From positions 71,347-135,346 of the forward strand of contig DKPO01000005.1 in the NCBI GenBank assembly GCA_002471225.1: a stretch of 64,000 bases of DNA. The letters run 5' to 3'. Below the pieces are notes generated by a model. The model did not search any database. It was not told the origin of the DNA and was given only the letters and a program-made list of their open reading frames with translations. The position numbers and the translations under genes are program-made. Positions 35,143 to 43,390 of this stretch are shown here, one piece after another; position 1 is the stretch's first letter, and every line of letters begins with the position of its first letter. This DNA comes from Porphyromonadaceae bacterium UBA7332. GTDB lineage: Bacteria > Bacteroidota > Bacteroidia > Bacteroidales > UBA7332.

Positions 35143-35150
35143 TACTTTTG
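35143..35150 (+). promoter_or_regulatory. Candidate -7 element for lysC
   Basis: TACTTTTG fits TAnnTTTG exactly. The expected transcript start near 35157 leaves a leader of about 90 bases before lysC. No lysine riboswitch was recognised in that leader, and the -33 element is weak. Confidence 0.6.
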
Positions 35151-35247
35151 TAAACTGAAAAAGGAAGATCGGTAGAAATGGTAGAGTTTCCCTTATAATT
35201 CCACTAATTTATTTCTTGTAACTTAAATTTTAATTGAACATTTAGAA

Positions 35248-36564
35248 ATGAAAGTATTAAAGTTTGGTGGTACTTCTGTGGGGTCTGCACAGAGAATGAA
35301 GGAGGTTGCAAACTTAATTTGCAACGGTGAAAGAAACCTTGTCGTTCTTTCAGCTATGGCGGGAACTACCAATACCCTTGTGGAAATTTCGGATTATTTT
35401 TATAAGAAAAATCCGAATGGTGCAAACGAGATCATCAATAAGCTTGAAACAAAATACAAGAGAGAGATTGATGAACTGTTTACCACAGAAGAGTATAAAC
35501 AAAAGACGTTACAAGCGGTAAAAGCGATTTTCGATCATATTCGATCTTTTTCTAAAGATTTATTTACACTTTTTGAAGAGAAAATCGTATTAGCGCAAGG
35601 AGAATTAATCTCTACAGTAATGATGAACAACTACCTAAATGAAATTGGTGTTCGTTCAGTTCTACTTCCGGCTCTGGAATATATGCGTACAGATAAAAAC
35701 GCTGAACCGGATCTACAATTTACAAAAGAGCATTTAACCAAGATGTTAGAACCTTACAGTGGTGTTAACCTTTTCATCACTCAAGGATATATCTGTCGTA
35801 ACGCTTATGGTGAAGTTGATAATCTACAACGCGGTGGTAGTGATTATACTGCTTCTTTAATCGGAGCTGCAATCAATGCTGATGAAATCCAGATCTGGAC
35901 AGACATTGATGGTATGCACAACAACGACCCTCGTTATGTTGAGAATACAACTCCCGTTCGTCAGTTGCATTTCGAAGAAGCTGCAGAATTAGCCTATTTT
36001 GGCGCAAAAATTCTACATCCTACTTGTATTCAGCCAGCTAAACTGGGTAATATACCTGTACGCTTGCTAAACACAATGGAGCCTTCTGCTCCGGGAACAT
36101 TAATTTCAAATGATACCGAAGCTGATAAAATTAAAGCCGTAGCTGCTAAAGACGGAATTACTGCGATTAAGATTAAATCCAGCCGTATGTTATTAGCACA
36201 TGGTTTTATGCGTAAAGTTTTTGAAATTTTCGAAACTTACCAAACTCCGGTTGATATGGTAACTACTTCTGAAGTGGGAGTATCTGTTACTATTGATAAT
36301 ACGAAGAAACTTCAGGAGATTCTGGATGAGCTTAAAAAACTGGGAACAGTATCTGTAGATGAAGATATGGTAATCATTTGTGTTGTTGGCGATCTTGAAT
36401 GGGAAAACATCGGCTTCGAGTCTAAAGCGGTTAGCGCTTTAAAAGATGTTCCTGTACGTATGATTTCATACGGTGGTAGTAATTACAACATTTCTCTTTT
36501 AGTAAGAAAAGAAGATAAACAAAAGGCGCTACAGGCACTGAGCAGAAATCTTTTTGATAACTAA
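35248..36564 (+). CDS. lysC: Aspartate kinase
   Basis: The 438-residue enzyme phosphorylates aspartate, the first step to lysine, threonine, methionine and diaminopimelate. The kinase domain has KFGGTSVGSAQRM (5-17), LQRGGSDYTASLIG and DIDGMHNNDPR; two ACT domains follow (about 300-438) with VDMVTTSEVGVSVTID. It is monofunctional, with no homoserine dehydrogenase part. It precedes lysA after a terminator, so the genes are neighbours in pathway but may be separately transcribed. Confidence 0.97.
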   Translation: MKVLKFGGTSVGSAQRMKEVANLICNGERNLVVLSAMAGTTNTLVEISDYFYKKNPNGANEIINKLETKYKREIDELFTTEEYKQKTLQAVKAIFDHIRSFSKDLFTLFEEKIVLAQGELISTVMMNNYLNEIGVRSVLLPALEYMRTDKNAEPDLQFTKEHLTKMLEPYSGVNLFITQGYICRNAYGEVDNLQRGGSDYTASLIGAAINADEIQIWTDIDGMHNNDPRYVENTTPVRQLHFEEAAELAYFGAKILHPTCIQPAKLGNIPVRLLNTMEPSAPGTLISNDTEADKIKAVAAKDGITAIKIKSSRMLLAHGFMRKVFEIFETYQTPVDMVTTSEVGVSVTIDNTKKLQEILDELKKLGTVSVDEDMVIICVVGDLEWENIGFESKAVSALKDVPVRMISYGGSNYNISLLVRKEDKQKALQALSRNLFDN

Positions 36565-36606
36565 TCTGACATCGAGCTACTAATATTCTCGATACACAAA
36601 TATCGA

Positions 36607-36651
36607 GGCGAATTTATTCTTTTTCATTTAAAGAGTAAATTCGCCTTTTTT
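36607..36651 (+). terminator. Intrinsic terminator after lysC
   Basis: GGCGAATTTA (36607-36616) pairs with TAAATTCGCC (36636-36645), extended by further inner pairs, then six T. It lies about 45 bases after the lysC stop. Confidence 0.9.
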
Positions 36652-36697
36652 GGATCTATAAGTATAACTTATTAAACCTTATTTTATATATTAATTT

Positions 36698-37858
36698 ATG
36701 ACAAAAGGAATTTTTCCATTAGATCAATTCTCCGGTCTAAGAACTCCATTCTATTTCTATGACACGGATTTATTAAGAAAGACACTTCAAATAGTTAAAA
36801 CAGAATCTGAAAAATATAACTTTCATGTTCACTATGCTATCAAAGCTAATGCTAATGATCGCATTCTTTCTATTATCAACAGCTATGGTTTAGGCGTTGA
36901 CTGCGTAAGCGGAGGGGAAATTGAAGCTGCGATGGCTGCAGGTTTCTCAGCAGATAAAATTGTTTATGCCGGAGTAGGTAAATCCGATTGGGAAATAGAA
37001 CTTGCTCTTGACGCAAATATTCAATGTTTTAATGTTGAATCCATTGCTGAACTTGAAGTTATCAATAGTATTGCTTGTAGCAAAAATAAAACAGCTAAAA
37101 TAGCACTGCGCGTTAATCCTGAGGTTGATGCTAAAACACATCACTATATTACAACAGGATTGAAAGAAAACAAATTTGGCGTTAGCATGGAGCTTCTTGA
37201 CAAAGTGCTTGATCGTGCAATCAGCCTTTCAAATATTGAATTAATCGGACTTCATTTCCATGTCGGATCACAAATCACTGATTTATCCGTATTTAATGAT
37301 GTATGTACTCGTATCAACATTGTTCTCAAAATGGTTGAAAAGAAAGGTGTTTCGATTCAAATTATCAATGTTGGTGGTGGATTAGGTATAAATTATCAAG
37401 ATCCTAACGGAGATCCTATACCTGATTTTGCCCGTTATTTCAAAATCTTTAATGAAAATCTTCAGGTAAAAGAAGGACAAGAAGTACACTTTGAACCGGG
37501 ACGTTCTATCGTTTGTCAATGTGGTTCGCTGATCACTCGTGTCTTATACATTAAAGAAGGAGTAAATAAGAACTTCTGTATTGTTGATGCCGGTATGACT
37601 GAATTAATCAGACCAGCTCTTTATCAGGCATATCATTTGATCGAAAATATTAGTTCTGATGAAATTGCAGAAAAATATGAAGTTGTAGGTCCGATTTGTG
37701 AATCTTCCGATTGTTTTGGAAAAGATGTTGAGCTAAACAAAGCTCATCGTGGAAATTTCATAGCAATGCGTTCTGCCGGAGCTTATGGTCAAATTATGGC
37801 ATCTCAATATAATTGTCGTACACTTCCTGCTGCATATTATAGCGAAGATTTCAAATAG
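36698..37858 (+). CDS. lysA: Diaminopimelate decarboxylase
   Basis: The 386-residue PLP enzyme converts meso-diaminopimelate to lysine. It shows the PLP lysine motif VHYAIKANANDRIL (about 45-58), LHFHVGSQI, the phosphate loop NVGGGLGINY, EPGRSIV and the substrate motif GPICESSDCFGKD. Length is typical for the Bacteroidetes form. A terminator follows at 37881. Confidence 0.97.
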   Translation: MTKGIFPLDQFSGLRTPFYFYDTDLLRKTLQIVKTESEKYNFHVHYAIKANANDRILSIINSYGLGVDCVSGGEIEAAMAAGFSADKIVYAGVGKSDWEIELALDANIQCFNVESIAELEVINSIACSKNKTAKIALRVNPEVDAKTHHYITTGLKENKFGVSMELLDKVLDRAISLSNIELIGLHFHVGSQITDLSVFNDVCTRINIVLKMVEKKGVSIQIINVGGGLGINYQDPNGDPIPDFARYFKIFNENLQVKEGQEVHFEPGRSIVCQCGSLITRVLYIKEGVNKNFCIVDAGMTELIRPALYQAYHLIENISSDEIAEKYEVVGPICESSDCFGKDVELNKAHRGNFIAMRSAGAYGQIMASQYNCRTLPAAYYSEDFK

Positions 37859-37880
37859 ATATATTCCGAAATAAGAAAAG

Positions 37881-37922
37881 AGGTTGTTTGCATATCAAAA
37901 GAAATGCTTGCGACCTTTTTTT
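37881..37922 (+). terminator. Intrinsic terminator after lysA
   Basis: AGGTTG (37881-37886) pairs with CGACCT (37911-37916) and GCAT (37890-37893) with ATGC (37904-37907), followed by seven T. Confidence 0.8.
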
Positions 37923-37987
37923 GTGTCTTAAAGATTGAAAAGAGAACTTTTATTCAGACATATTGTTTATACGAAAAAATATATTCT

Positions 37988-38686
37988 ATGCATAAAATTT
38001 TATCCTGGATTAAACGAATAATACTGATAGCCTTTGTGGCCAGTATTCTCTCTGTTTTATTATTCCGATTCATTCCGGTACCGATAACTCCTCTCATGCT
38101 TATTCGTTGCACACAATCAATATTCAAAGGAGAAAAACCTATTTTAAAACACGATTGGGTACCGTTTGATGAAATCTCACCTAATATAATAAGAGCCGTA
38201 ATCGCATCAGAGGATAATCGATTTCTTGAACATAAAGGTTTTGATTTTATAGAACTTAAGAAGGCAATTAAAGAAAATGAAAAAAGAAAGCGTGCACGCG
38301 GTGCAAGTACTATTTCGCAGCAAACTGCGAAAAACGTGTTTCTTTGGCCCGGACACTCATTCATTAGAAAAGGACTTGAGGCTTATTTCACCCTTCTCAT
38401 TGAATTGCTATGGAGTAAAGAACGAATAATTACTGTTTATCTGAATTCTATAGAAATGGGTAATGGGATTTATGGCGTAGAGGCTGTGGCGAAAAATCAT
38501 TTTCATACAACCGCCAAGAAATTAACAAAGCGACAATCCGCATTAATCGCGTCATCTCTTCCGAATCCTATTAAGTTTAATTCGGCTAAGCCAACTCCTT
38601 ATATGCTTAAACGAACAGGACAAATTCTAAATCTTATGCCTAAACTCGGACCTTTAGAGTTTTCGAATAACCTTATACTAAATTGA
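37988..38686 (+). CDS. mtgA: Monofunctional peptidoglycan transglycosylase
   Basis: ATG 37988 gives 232 residues with a single N-terminal membrane helix (about 10-28). A longer reading from 37904 would start inside the lysA terminator and is rejected. The GT51 domain shows VIASEDNRFLEHKGFD with catalytic Glu, RGASTISQQTAKNVF and ERIITVYLNSIEMG. It polymerises lipid II glycan chains at the inner membrane and has no transpeptidase domain. Confidence 0.94.
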   Translation: MHKILSWIKRIILIAFVASILSVLLFRFIPVPITPLMLIRCTQSIFKGEKPILKHDWVPFDEISPNIIRAVIASEDNRFLEHKGFDFIELKKAIKENEKRKRARGASTISQQTAKNVFLWPGHSFIRKGLEAYFTLLIELLWSKERIITVYLNSIEMGNGIYGVEAVAKNHFHTTAKKLTKRQSALIASSLPNPIKFNSAKPTPYMLKRTGQILNLMPKLGPLEFSNNLILN

Positions 38687-38687
38687 C

Positions 38688-38737
38688 AAGAGATAAAAGT
38701 CTGAACAAGTTTATTGATGTTCAGACTTTTATCTCTT
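38688..38737. terminator. Perfect 20-bp bidirectional terminator
   Basis: The arm 38688-38707 is perfectly complementary to 38718-38737, with a 10-base loop. It separates the converging mtgA and lipoprotein genes and overlaps the last codon of the latter. Confidence 0.92.
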
Positions 38738-39216
38738 TATTTTCGTAATTCATTTAATAAATCGTCTACATATTCCATTCTTTGGGATTCAACCAAAACC
38801 CACCCTGCCTGTGATGACGGAAAAGCATGAATTCCATCCAGCTTATAAGTATTTTCAGGAATACGACTTATAAATTCACGCTTGTCTTCAGTCGGTTGAA
38901 GATCCCGTCCAAACTGACCAAAATAATTGCCATCTATATAATAGATTTTTTCGCCTTTTCTTGAGAGATATATTTTATCAAATGACTTATGCTTAAGTTC
39001 TGATGCGGATATATATAAGCACTTCATTAAATCTTCGTTTGTAAAGTCTCCATCTGACGTCACATCAAATATTAGTGCATCTGAAAACAGCGGTTTATAA
39101 ATATCAACTGCTACATCTCTTATACTTTCATCTATCTCTGCTAACCGTTTTTTAGAAACTCCAACGCAAGAAAAGAAAAAACAAAATAATAGGATTACAG
39201 ATACAAGCTTACTCAT
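38737..39216 (-). CDS. Lipoprotein of unknown function
   Basis: ATG at 39216 gives 159 residues starting with a lipoprotein signal (SVILLFCFFFSC); an upstream GTG at 39309 would hide the signal and is rejected. The mature part has FDKIYLSRKGEKIYYIDGNY and GRDLQPTEDKREFISRIPEN and then a helix at the end. I do not recognise the family. The upstream region with periodic TACGTA sites and a palindrome suggests tight control. Confidence 0.65.
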   Translation of the reverse strand: MSKLVSVILLFCFFFSCVGVSKKRLAEIDESIRDVAVDIYKPLFSDALIFDVTSDGDFTNEDLMKCLYISASELKHKSFDKIYLSRKGEKIYYIDGNYFGQFGRDLQPTEDKREFISRIPENTYKLDGIHAFPSSQAGWVLVESQRMEYVDDLLNELRK

Positions 39217-39292
39217 TTTAATTCTCTTAATTTTTACAATTCGTATGCAAATATATGAATATTTTCCCAAAAAACATGATAAGCAGAGAAAT

Positions 39293-39306
39293 CCGATAAT
39301 TATCGG
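39293..39306. promoter_or_regulatory. 14-bp perfect palindrome in the lipoprotein leader
   Basis: CCGATAATTATCGG is a perfect palindrome about 25 bases downstream of the putative -7 element at 39331-39338 and about 80 before the ATG at 39216. It could be an operator for a dimeric repressor. Confidence 0.5.
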
Positions 39307-39330
39307 CACATCACAATTGCCTTATCTAAT

Positions 39331-39338
39331 CAAATTTA
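39331..39338 (-). promoter_or_regulatory. Candidate -7 element for the lipoprotein gene
   Basis: Reading leftward, TAAATTTG fits TAnnTTTG. The TACGTA repeats lie just upstream, where an activator or repressor would contact the promoter. Confidence 0.5.
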
Positions 39339-39396
39339 CATACGTATGTAAATTATTTTTGGTACGTATGTAAAATATTTTTCATACGTATTAAAA
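39339..39396. repeat. Three TACGTA sites with exact 22-bp period
   Basis: TACGTA occurs at 39341-39346, 39363-39368 and 39385-39390. The first two units are near-identical over about 20 bases (TACGTATGTAAA, then A/T run), the third matches for about 12. The spacing is two helical turns, so proteins bound at all three would sit on one DNA face. Confidence 0.8.
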
Positions 39397-39530
39397 TATA
39401 AAAACAAAGGCTTAATTATTCAACCAGTCTATTCGGCATATGAGTAGATCTGAAGGGTAAAAACAGATCTTGCACAAAGAAGCATTTAAAACTTATTCAC
39501 CGATCTATACCTCCATCTGAGACTAAAAAA

Positions 39531-39560
39531 AGGGATACAAGCATAAAACCTTGTATCCCT
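39531..39560 (-). terminator. Terminator of the thioredoxin-fold gene
   Basis: AGGGATACAAG (39531-39541) pairs with CTTGTATCCCT (39550-39560). On the minus strand it is followed by a run of T and lies about 25 bases past the stop. Confidence 0.88.
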
Positions 39561-39584
39561 TGTATATGTGCACTCATGCTGAAT

Positions 39585-39878
39585 TTATTCTTCTATTTTA
39601 AATGGCGTCCCATCTATTACAGATTGCATAAGTGCCTTAACTTCATTCTTAAAAATTCCGCCTTCATGGATTTTTTTACCTTCAAAATAAAAAGTAGGAA
39701 CATAATAATAGTCGAATTTATCGGCGAACTCTGGTTCCTTCAACTCATCGATAAGCTCCCACTCTATGTTTTTGAACGCCTCATTTTCGGCTGTCAGTTC
39801 TTTTATAAATTTAAATGCATTCTTACAAAAAGGACACATCGGCTGATAAAACACAGTTACTTTTTTCATGTCGTACAT
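39585..39878 (-). CDS. Glutaredoxin/thioredoxin-fold protein with CPFC
   Basis: The 97-residue protein has the redox motif QPMCPFCKNA (about 12-21), the cis-Pro strand YYVPTFYFEGKKIHEG (about 58-73), and no signal peptide, so it acts in the cytoplasm. It resembles small thioredoxin or glutaredoxin-like proteins that reduce disulfides. Alternative start is the second Met (residue 4). No partner reductase is adjacent. Confidence 0.85.
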   Translation of the reverse strand: MYDMKKVTVFYQPMCPFCKNAFKFIKELTAENEAFKNIEWELIDELKEPEFADKFDYYYVPTFYFEGKKIHEGGIFKNEVKALMQSVIDGTPFKIEE

Positions 39879-39941
39879 TTTTTAATATTCTGTCTATGAT
39901 TATGACGTAGAATAATTTTTAATACACATCTTGTTGAATAA

Positions 39942-41282
39942 TTACTCTTCAATTGAAAGTGTTTTTTTTGCTTTTACTCCAAGATCTTTGAGTTGTTGCG
40001 CCTGAGATATCAGATTTCCATTACCGTCACTAAGAGACTTAATAGCAGAATCATAACTTTTCTGCGTTTTCTCCAGACTATCACCGATCTTTCTCATATG
40101 ATCAACAAAGGTTACGAATTTATCATACAGCAAACCACCTCGATTAGCTATCTCTAAAGCATTTCGATTTTGATATTCACGTTTCCATAGATCTGAAATG
40201 AGTTTCAGTGCCGTAATCAAATGCGTAGGGCTTACAAGCACTATTCGCTTATCATAAGCAAAACTCCAAAGTGAAGGATCTGCCTTCATTGCTAAAAGAT
40301 ATGCACCTTCATTAGGTATGAACATCATAACGAAATCAAGACTTTGATTAAAGTCATCATAACTTTTTGAGTTCAAATCCTGTATATGGCGTTTTACAGA
40401 AAGTAAGTGGTCTGCCATAGCCTTAGATTGATCTTCAGAAGAAACAGCTTCCTGATATCTCAGATAAGCTGTCAATGAAACTTTCGAATCTATAATCACT
40501 TTTCTTTCATCTGGATAAACAACAATAACATCCGGACGCATACGCTGACCAAGATCATTAAATAAATGTTTATTTGCTCCATCCTTCAGATATTCCTGAG
40601 TAAAATATCCTTCACCTTTACGCAGACCGGATTTTTCCAGAATCGACTCAAGAATCATTTCCCCCCAATCTCCCTGGATTTTCGAATCACCTCGTAAAGC
40701 TTTTGTTAAATTATTGGCTTCATCACTAATACGGCTGTTAAGCTCCACAAGTTCTTTTATACTTGACTGCAATGAGAAACGCTCTTTTGCCTCTTTTCCA
40801 TAAGCCTCTTCTACTTGTGTCCGGAATTCAGCAATCTTCTCAGCTAAAGGATTCAGTAATTGCTGCATATTTAATTGATTAGTTTCAGTAAATTTCTTTG
40901 TCTTTTCTTCAAGAATTTCCTGAGCAATCCATTTAAATTCATTATTCATCCTTATCTTCATTTCCTCAATTTCATTTTTTTGAGTCTGAAGTTTTTCTTC
41001 GAACAATTGCTTTTCTTTATTAGCAAGAGCTATAGACGTTGATAATGATGTGATTTTAGTATTTCTATTATCCAATTCATCATACAAGCCTTTAAGTTGT
41101 AATTCTAAATTATGAATTTGTCTTTCTTTATCTTCTAAGATACGTTCAACGGAACTTAGCATTTGCTTATCTGAAAGATGATTCTCAGCATTTACTCTAA
41201 AAACATTAAGATCTCGGTAAAGCTTAAACAACGCAATAGAAAGCAATAATAAAAGCAGACCTAAAATTATAGTTATCAACAT
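39942..41282 (-). CDS. rmuC: DNA recombination protein RmuC
   Basis: The 446-residue protein has one N-terminal membrane helix (about 3-20), a long coiled coil (about 25-190) and a nuclease-like domain with GDSKIQGDWGEMILESIL, RPDVIVVYPDERKVIIDSKV (the D...D-x-K site) and MMFIPNEGAYL. RmuC limits inversions and rearrangements between repeats in E. coli and is part of anti-foreign-DNA phenotypes in some studies. The yaaA gene lies upstream on the same strand. Confidence 0.93.
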   Translation of the reverse strand: MLITIILGLLLLLLSIALFKLYRDLNVFRVNAENHLSDKQMLSSVERILEDKERQIHNLELQLKGLYDELDNRNTKITSLSTSIALANKEKQLFEEKLQTQKNEIEEMKIRMNNEFKWIAQEILEEKTKKFTETNQLNMQQLLNPLAEKIAEFRTQVEEAYGKEAKERFSLQSSIKELVELNSRISDEANNLTKALRGDSKIQGDWGEMILESILEKSGLRKGEGYFTQEYLKDGANKHLFNDLGQRMRPDVIVVYPDERKVIIDSKVSLTAYLRYQEAVSSEDQSKAMADHLLSVKRHIQDLNSKSYDDFNQSLDFVMMFIPNEGAYLLAMKADPSLWSFAYDKRIVLVSPTHLITALKLISDLWKREYQNRNALEIANRGGLLYDKFVTFVDHMRKIGDSLEKTQKSYDSAIKSLSDGNGNLISQAQQLKDLGVKAKKTLSIEE

Positions 41283-41299
41283 AGATTATTAAAGAGAAT

Positions 41300-41326
41300 A
41301 AGAGAGAAGCTTAATGCTTCTCTCTT
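41300..41326 (-). terminator. Hairpin at the end of yaaA
   Basis: AAGAGAGAAGC (41300-41310) pairs with GCTTCTCTCTT (41316-41326). It overlaps the yaaA stop codon. There is no strong T run on the minus strand, so it may be a partial terminator or RNA stabiliser before rmuC. Confidence 0.5.
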
Positions 41327-42072
41327 GTAAATACCATATTTGTTTGTGTAGATAATGTTTCATTGAATTTATAACCATCTACAGTAAATGATCTTAGCTC
41401 ATCCGGATGATCTATTTTATTTTTGATAATATATCTCACCAAATGTCCTTTTGCAGGCTGCGCATAAGCCCTGATAGAAATATATTCATCATGATCCTTT
41501 GATTTATCTTTAAAATCAATATGAACATAATTCAATTTTTCGGGAAATGCAGAACGGTCAACGGCCTTTATTATTTCCTGAGCTGAAAAGTCCAGTAAAT
41601 AACCTCCGCTTCCAATAACATCTGAAATAATAAGAGGTGTAATTTTAGATTTCCAGAAATCAAAAAGCGTTTCACTCTGATAATCCAAATGAAAATTCAT
41701 TCGATATGCTTTTATATCATCTGTCGGCAAAAGATATCCATATAAAGTAGAAATAATCCGCAGATGTTTCTTTGCATATTCAAGATCGTTAAATGAAAAC
41801 TCGTTTGCATCAATTGCTTTATAAAATTTACCTGCATAAGCAAAAAGAGCTTGCTTGACAGGTGCATTTTCAAAATTCTGATACAAATCAAAGGTTTCGC
41901 GTGCCAGATGGTCATCTTCTCCCATATAACGGGATATTTCCTCCAGCTCTAACCCTTTCATTTTAGTTGCCAATTCAGAAGCCTCCTTGTCAAATACAGG
42001 TGTTGTCGAGGGCAATAGCTCGATGGACTTACTCATATCCATTAACCTGGAAGGAGAAACCAGTAAGATCAT
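41311..42072 (-). CDS. yaaA: Peroxide stress protein YaaA (DUF328/UPF0246)
   Basis: The 253-residue protein begins MILLVSPSRLMDMS, the family start, with KQALFAYAGKFYKAIDANEF, LRIISTLYGYLLPTD and the C-terminal VDGYKFN. In E. coli YaaA lowers free iron and DNA damage during peroxide stress. It lies between the alcohol dehydrogenase and rmuC genes, all leftward, 12 bases after the former. Confidence 0.93.
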   Translation of the reverse strand: MILLVSPSRLMDMSKSIELLPSTTPVFDKEASELATKMKGLELEEISRYMGEDDHLARETFDLYQNFENAPVKQALFAYAGKFYKAIDANEFSFNDLEYAKKHLRIISTLYGYLLPTDDIKAYRMNFHLDYQSETLFDFWKSKITPLIISDVIGSGGYLLDFSAQEIIKAVDRSAFPEKLNYVHIDFKDKSKDHDEYISIRAYAQPAKGHLVRYIIKNKIDHPDELRSFTVDGYKFNETLSTQTNMVFTREKH

Positions 42073-42084
42073 TTGTTTAAAAGA

Positions 42085-43245
42085 TTAATATGCCATATCT
42101 AAAATCTTAGCTACGACATGATAATCGATATTTTGTTTTTCACCTAATTTCCATTTACGTTCTTTGAAGCGTTCAACGATTTTATCAATGACAGTTCTGT
42201 CAACATGATAATCAGAAAGGTGAGTTGCTATACCTAACGAATTGAAGAAACTTTCTGTACGCATAATAGTTTGTTCGGCTCTTTCTTCCGGTGTTCCGAT
42301 AGTAATTTGCCACACCCTCGCTCCATACTGCAAAAGTTTATCCATTTTTTCTTCTTTCATAACTCTCAATAAGGCTGGATATACAATTGCCAGCGTTACA
42401 CCATGAGTTAATCCTGTAAAAGCAGTAAGCTCATGTCCAATCATATGTGTTGCCCAATCCTGAGGTACACCCATTGCGATGAAACCATTAAGAGCCATTG
42501 TTGCACACAACATATAGTTGGAACGGGTTTCGTAATCCGGTTTATCTTCTTTCATCAGTGTGTCGGATATATCTTTCAATGTTTGTAAGATACCCTCTGC
42601 CCAACGGTCCATCAGAAGAGCTTCGACCGGGAAAGTCATATATTGCTCTACTGTATGCACAAAAGTATCAATAACACCACATGCTACTTGAAATGCAGGT
42701 AGAGAATATGTAGTTTCAGGATCTAAGATAGAGAATTGAGGGAAACTTGTCGGAGTAAAAAATGCGAACTTTTCCTCTGTTTCCAAACGTGAAATAACTG
42801 CTCCGTTATTCATTTCCGAGCCAGTTGCCGGTAGTGTCATAACAGATGCCAAAGGTATGGTAGATACCGCTTTGCTGTTATCTTTAATTAAATCCCAGGA
42901 TTCTCCTTCATAAGGAATTGCAGCTGAAATAAATTTAGTTCCGTCCAACACAGAACCTCCACCTACAGCCAAAAGAAAAGTCACTTTTTCTTTTTTACCT
43001 ATTTCAATTGCTTTAATTAATGTTTCATATTTAGGATTAGGTTCAATTCCCCAAAATTCGATGTAGTCAAATCCTTTTAATTGTTCTATAACCTGCTCAT
43101 AGACACCATTGGTTTTAACACTACCTCCGCCGTATGTTACCATTATTTTTGCATCAGCGGGAAGCAATTCTTTTAATTTAGCTATCGATCCTTTACCAAA
43201 TACCAATTTTGTAGGATTATAGAATTCGAAATTATACATTGCCAT
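42085..43245 (-). CDS. Iron-containing alcohol dehydrogenase, YqhD/Bdh type
   Basis: The 386-residue protein has FYNPTKLVFGKGSIAKL at the start, the NAD(P) motif GGGSVLDGTKF (about 96-106), and the metal-binding helices with GHELTAFTGLTHG and LPATGSEMNN. It matches NADPH-dependent butanol or aldehyde reductases like YqhD, which detoxify short aldehydes. A -7 element lies just upstream. Confidence 0.94.
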   Translation of the reverse strand: MAMYNFEFYNPTKLVFGKGSIAKLKELLPADAKIMVTYGGGSVKTNGVYEQVIEQLKGFDYIEFWGIEPNPKYETLIKAIEIGKKEKVTFLLAVGGGSVLDGTKFISAAIPYEGESWDLIKDNSKAVSTIPLASVMTLPATGSEMNNGAVISRLETEEKFAFFTPTSFPQFSILDPETTYSLPAFQVACGVIDTFVHTVEQYMTFPVEALLMDRWAEGILQTLKDISDTLMKEDKPDYETRSNYMLCATMALNGFIAMGVPQDWATHMIGHELTAFTGLTHGVTLAIVYPALLRVMKEEKMDKLLQYGARVWQITIGTPEERAEQTIMRTESFFNSLGIATHLSDYHVDRTVIDKIVERFKERKWKLGEKQNIDYHVVAKILDMAY

Positions 43246-43290
43246 AAGATTCGTTTTTCTTGATTATTCGTATTATATTTTGTTTCGAAA

Positions 43291-43298
43291 CAAAGATA
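43291..43298 (-). promoter_or_regulatory. Candidate -7 element for the alcohol dehydrogenase
   Basis: Reading leftward, TATCTTTG fits TAnnTTTG, giving a leader of about 40 bases. No good -33 element at the right distance. Confidence 0.5.
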
Positions 43299-43390
43299 AA
43301 CAAAGTAACGATACATCTACATTATAAACAGTATTCTCTTTTATTCGGTTCAAAACAGAAAAAACAATATCCCAATATGTATTGTATCAT

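Noticed and set aside
35157..35247. Lysine riboswitch before lysC
   Set aside because: The leader is only about 90 bases and lacks the multi-helix layout of the lysine aptamer.
37904..37987. Longer mtgA reading
   Set aside because: It would start within the lysA terminator and adds a Cys-rich non-family leader before the normal membrane helix.
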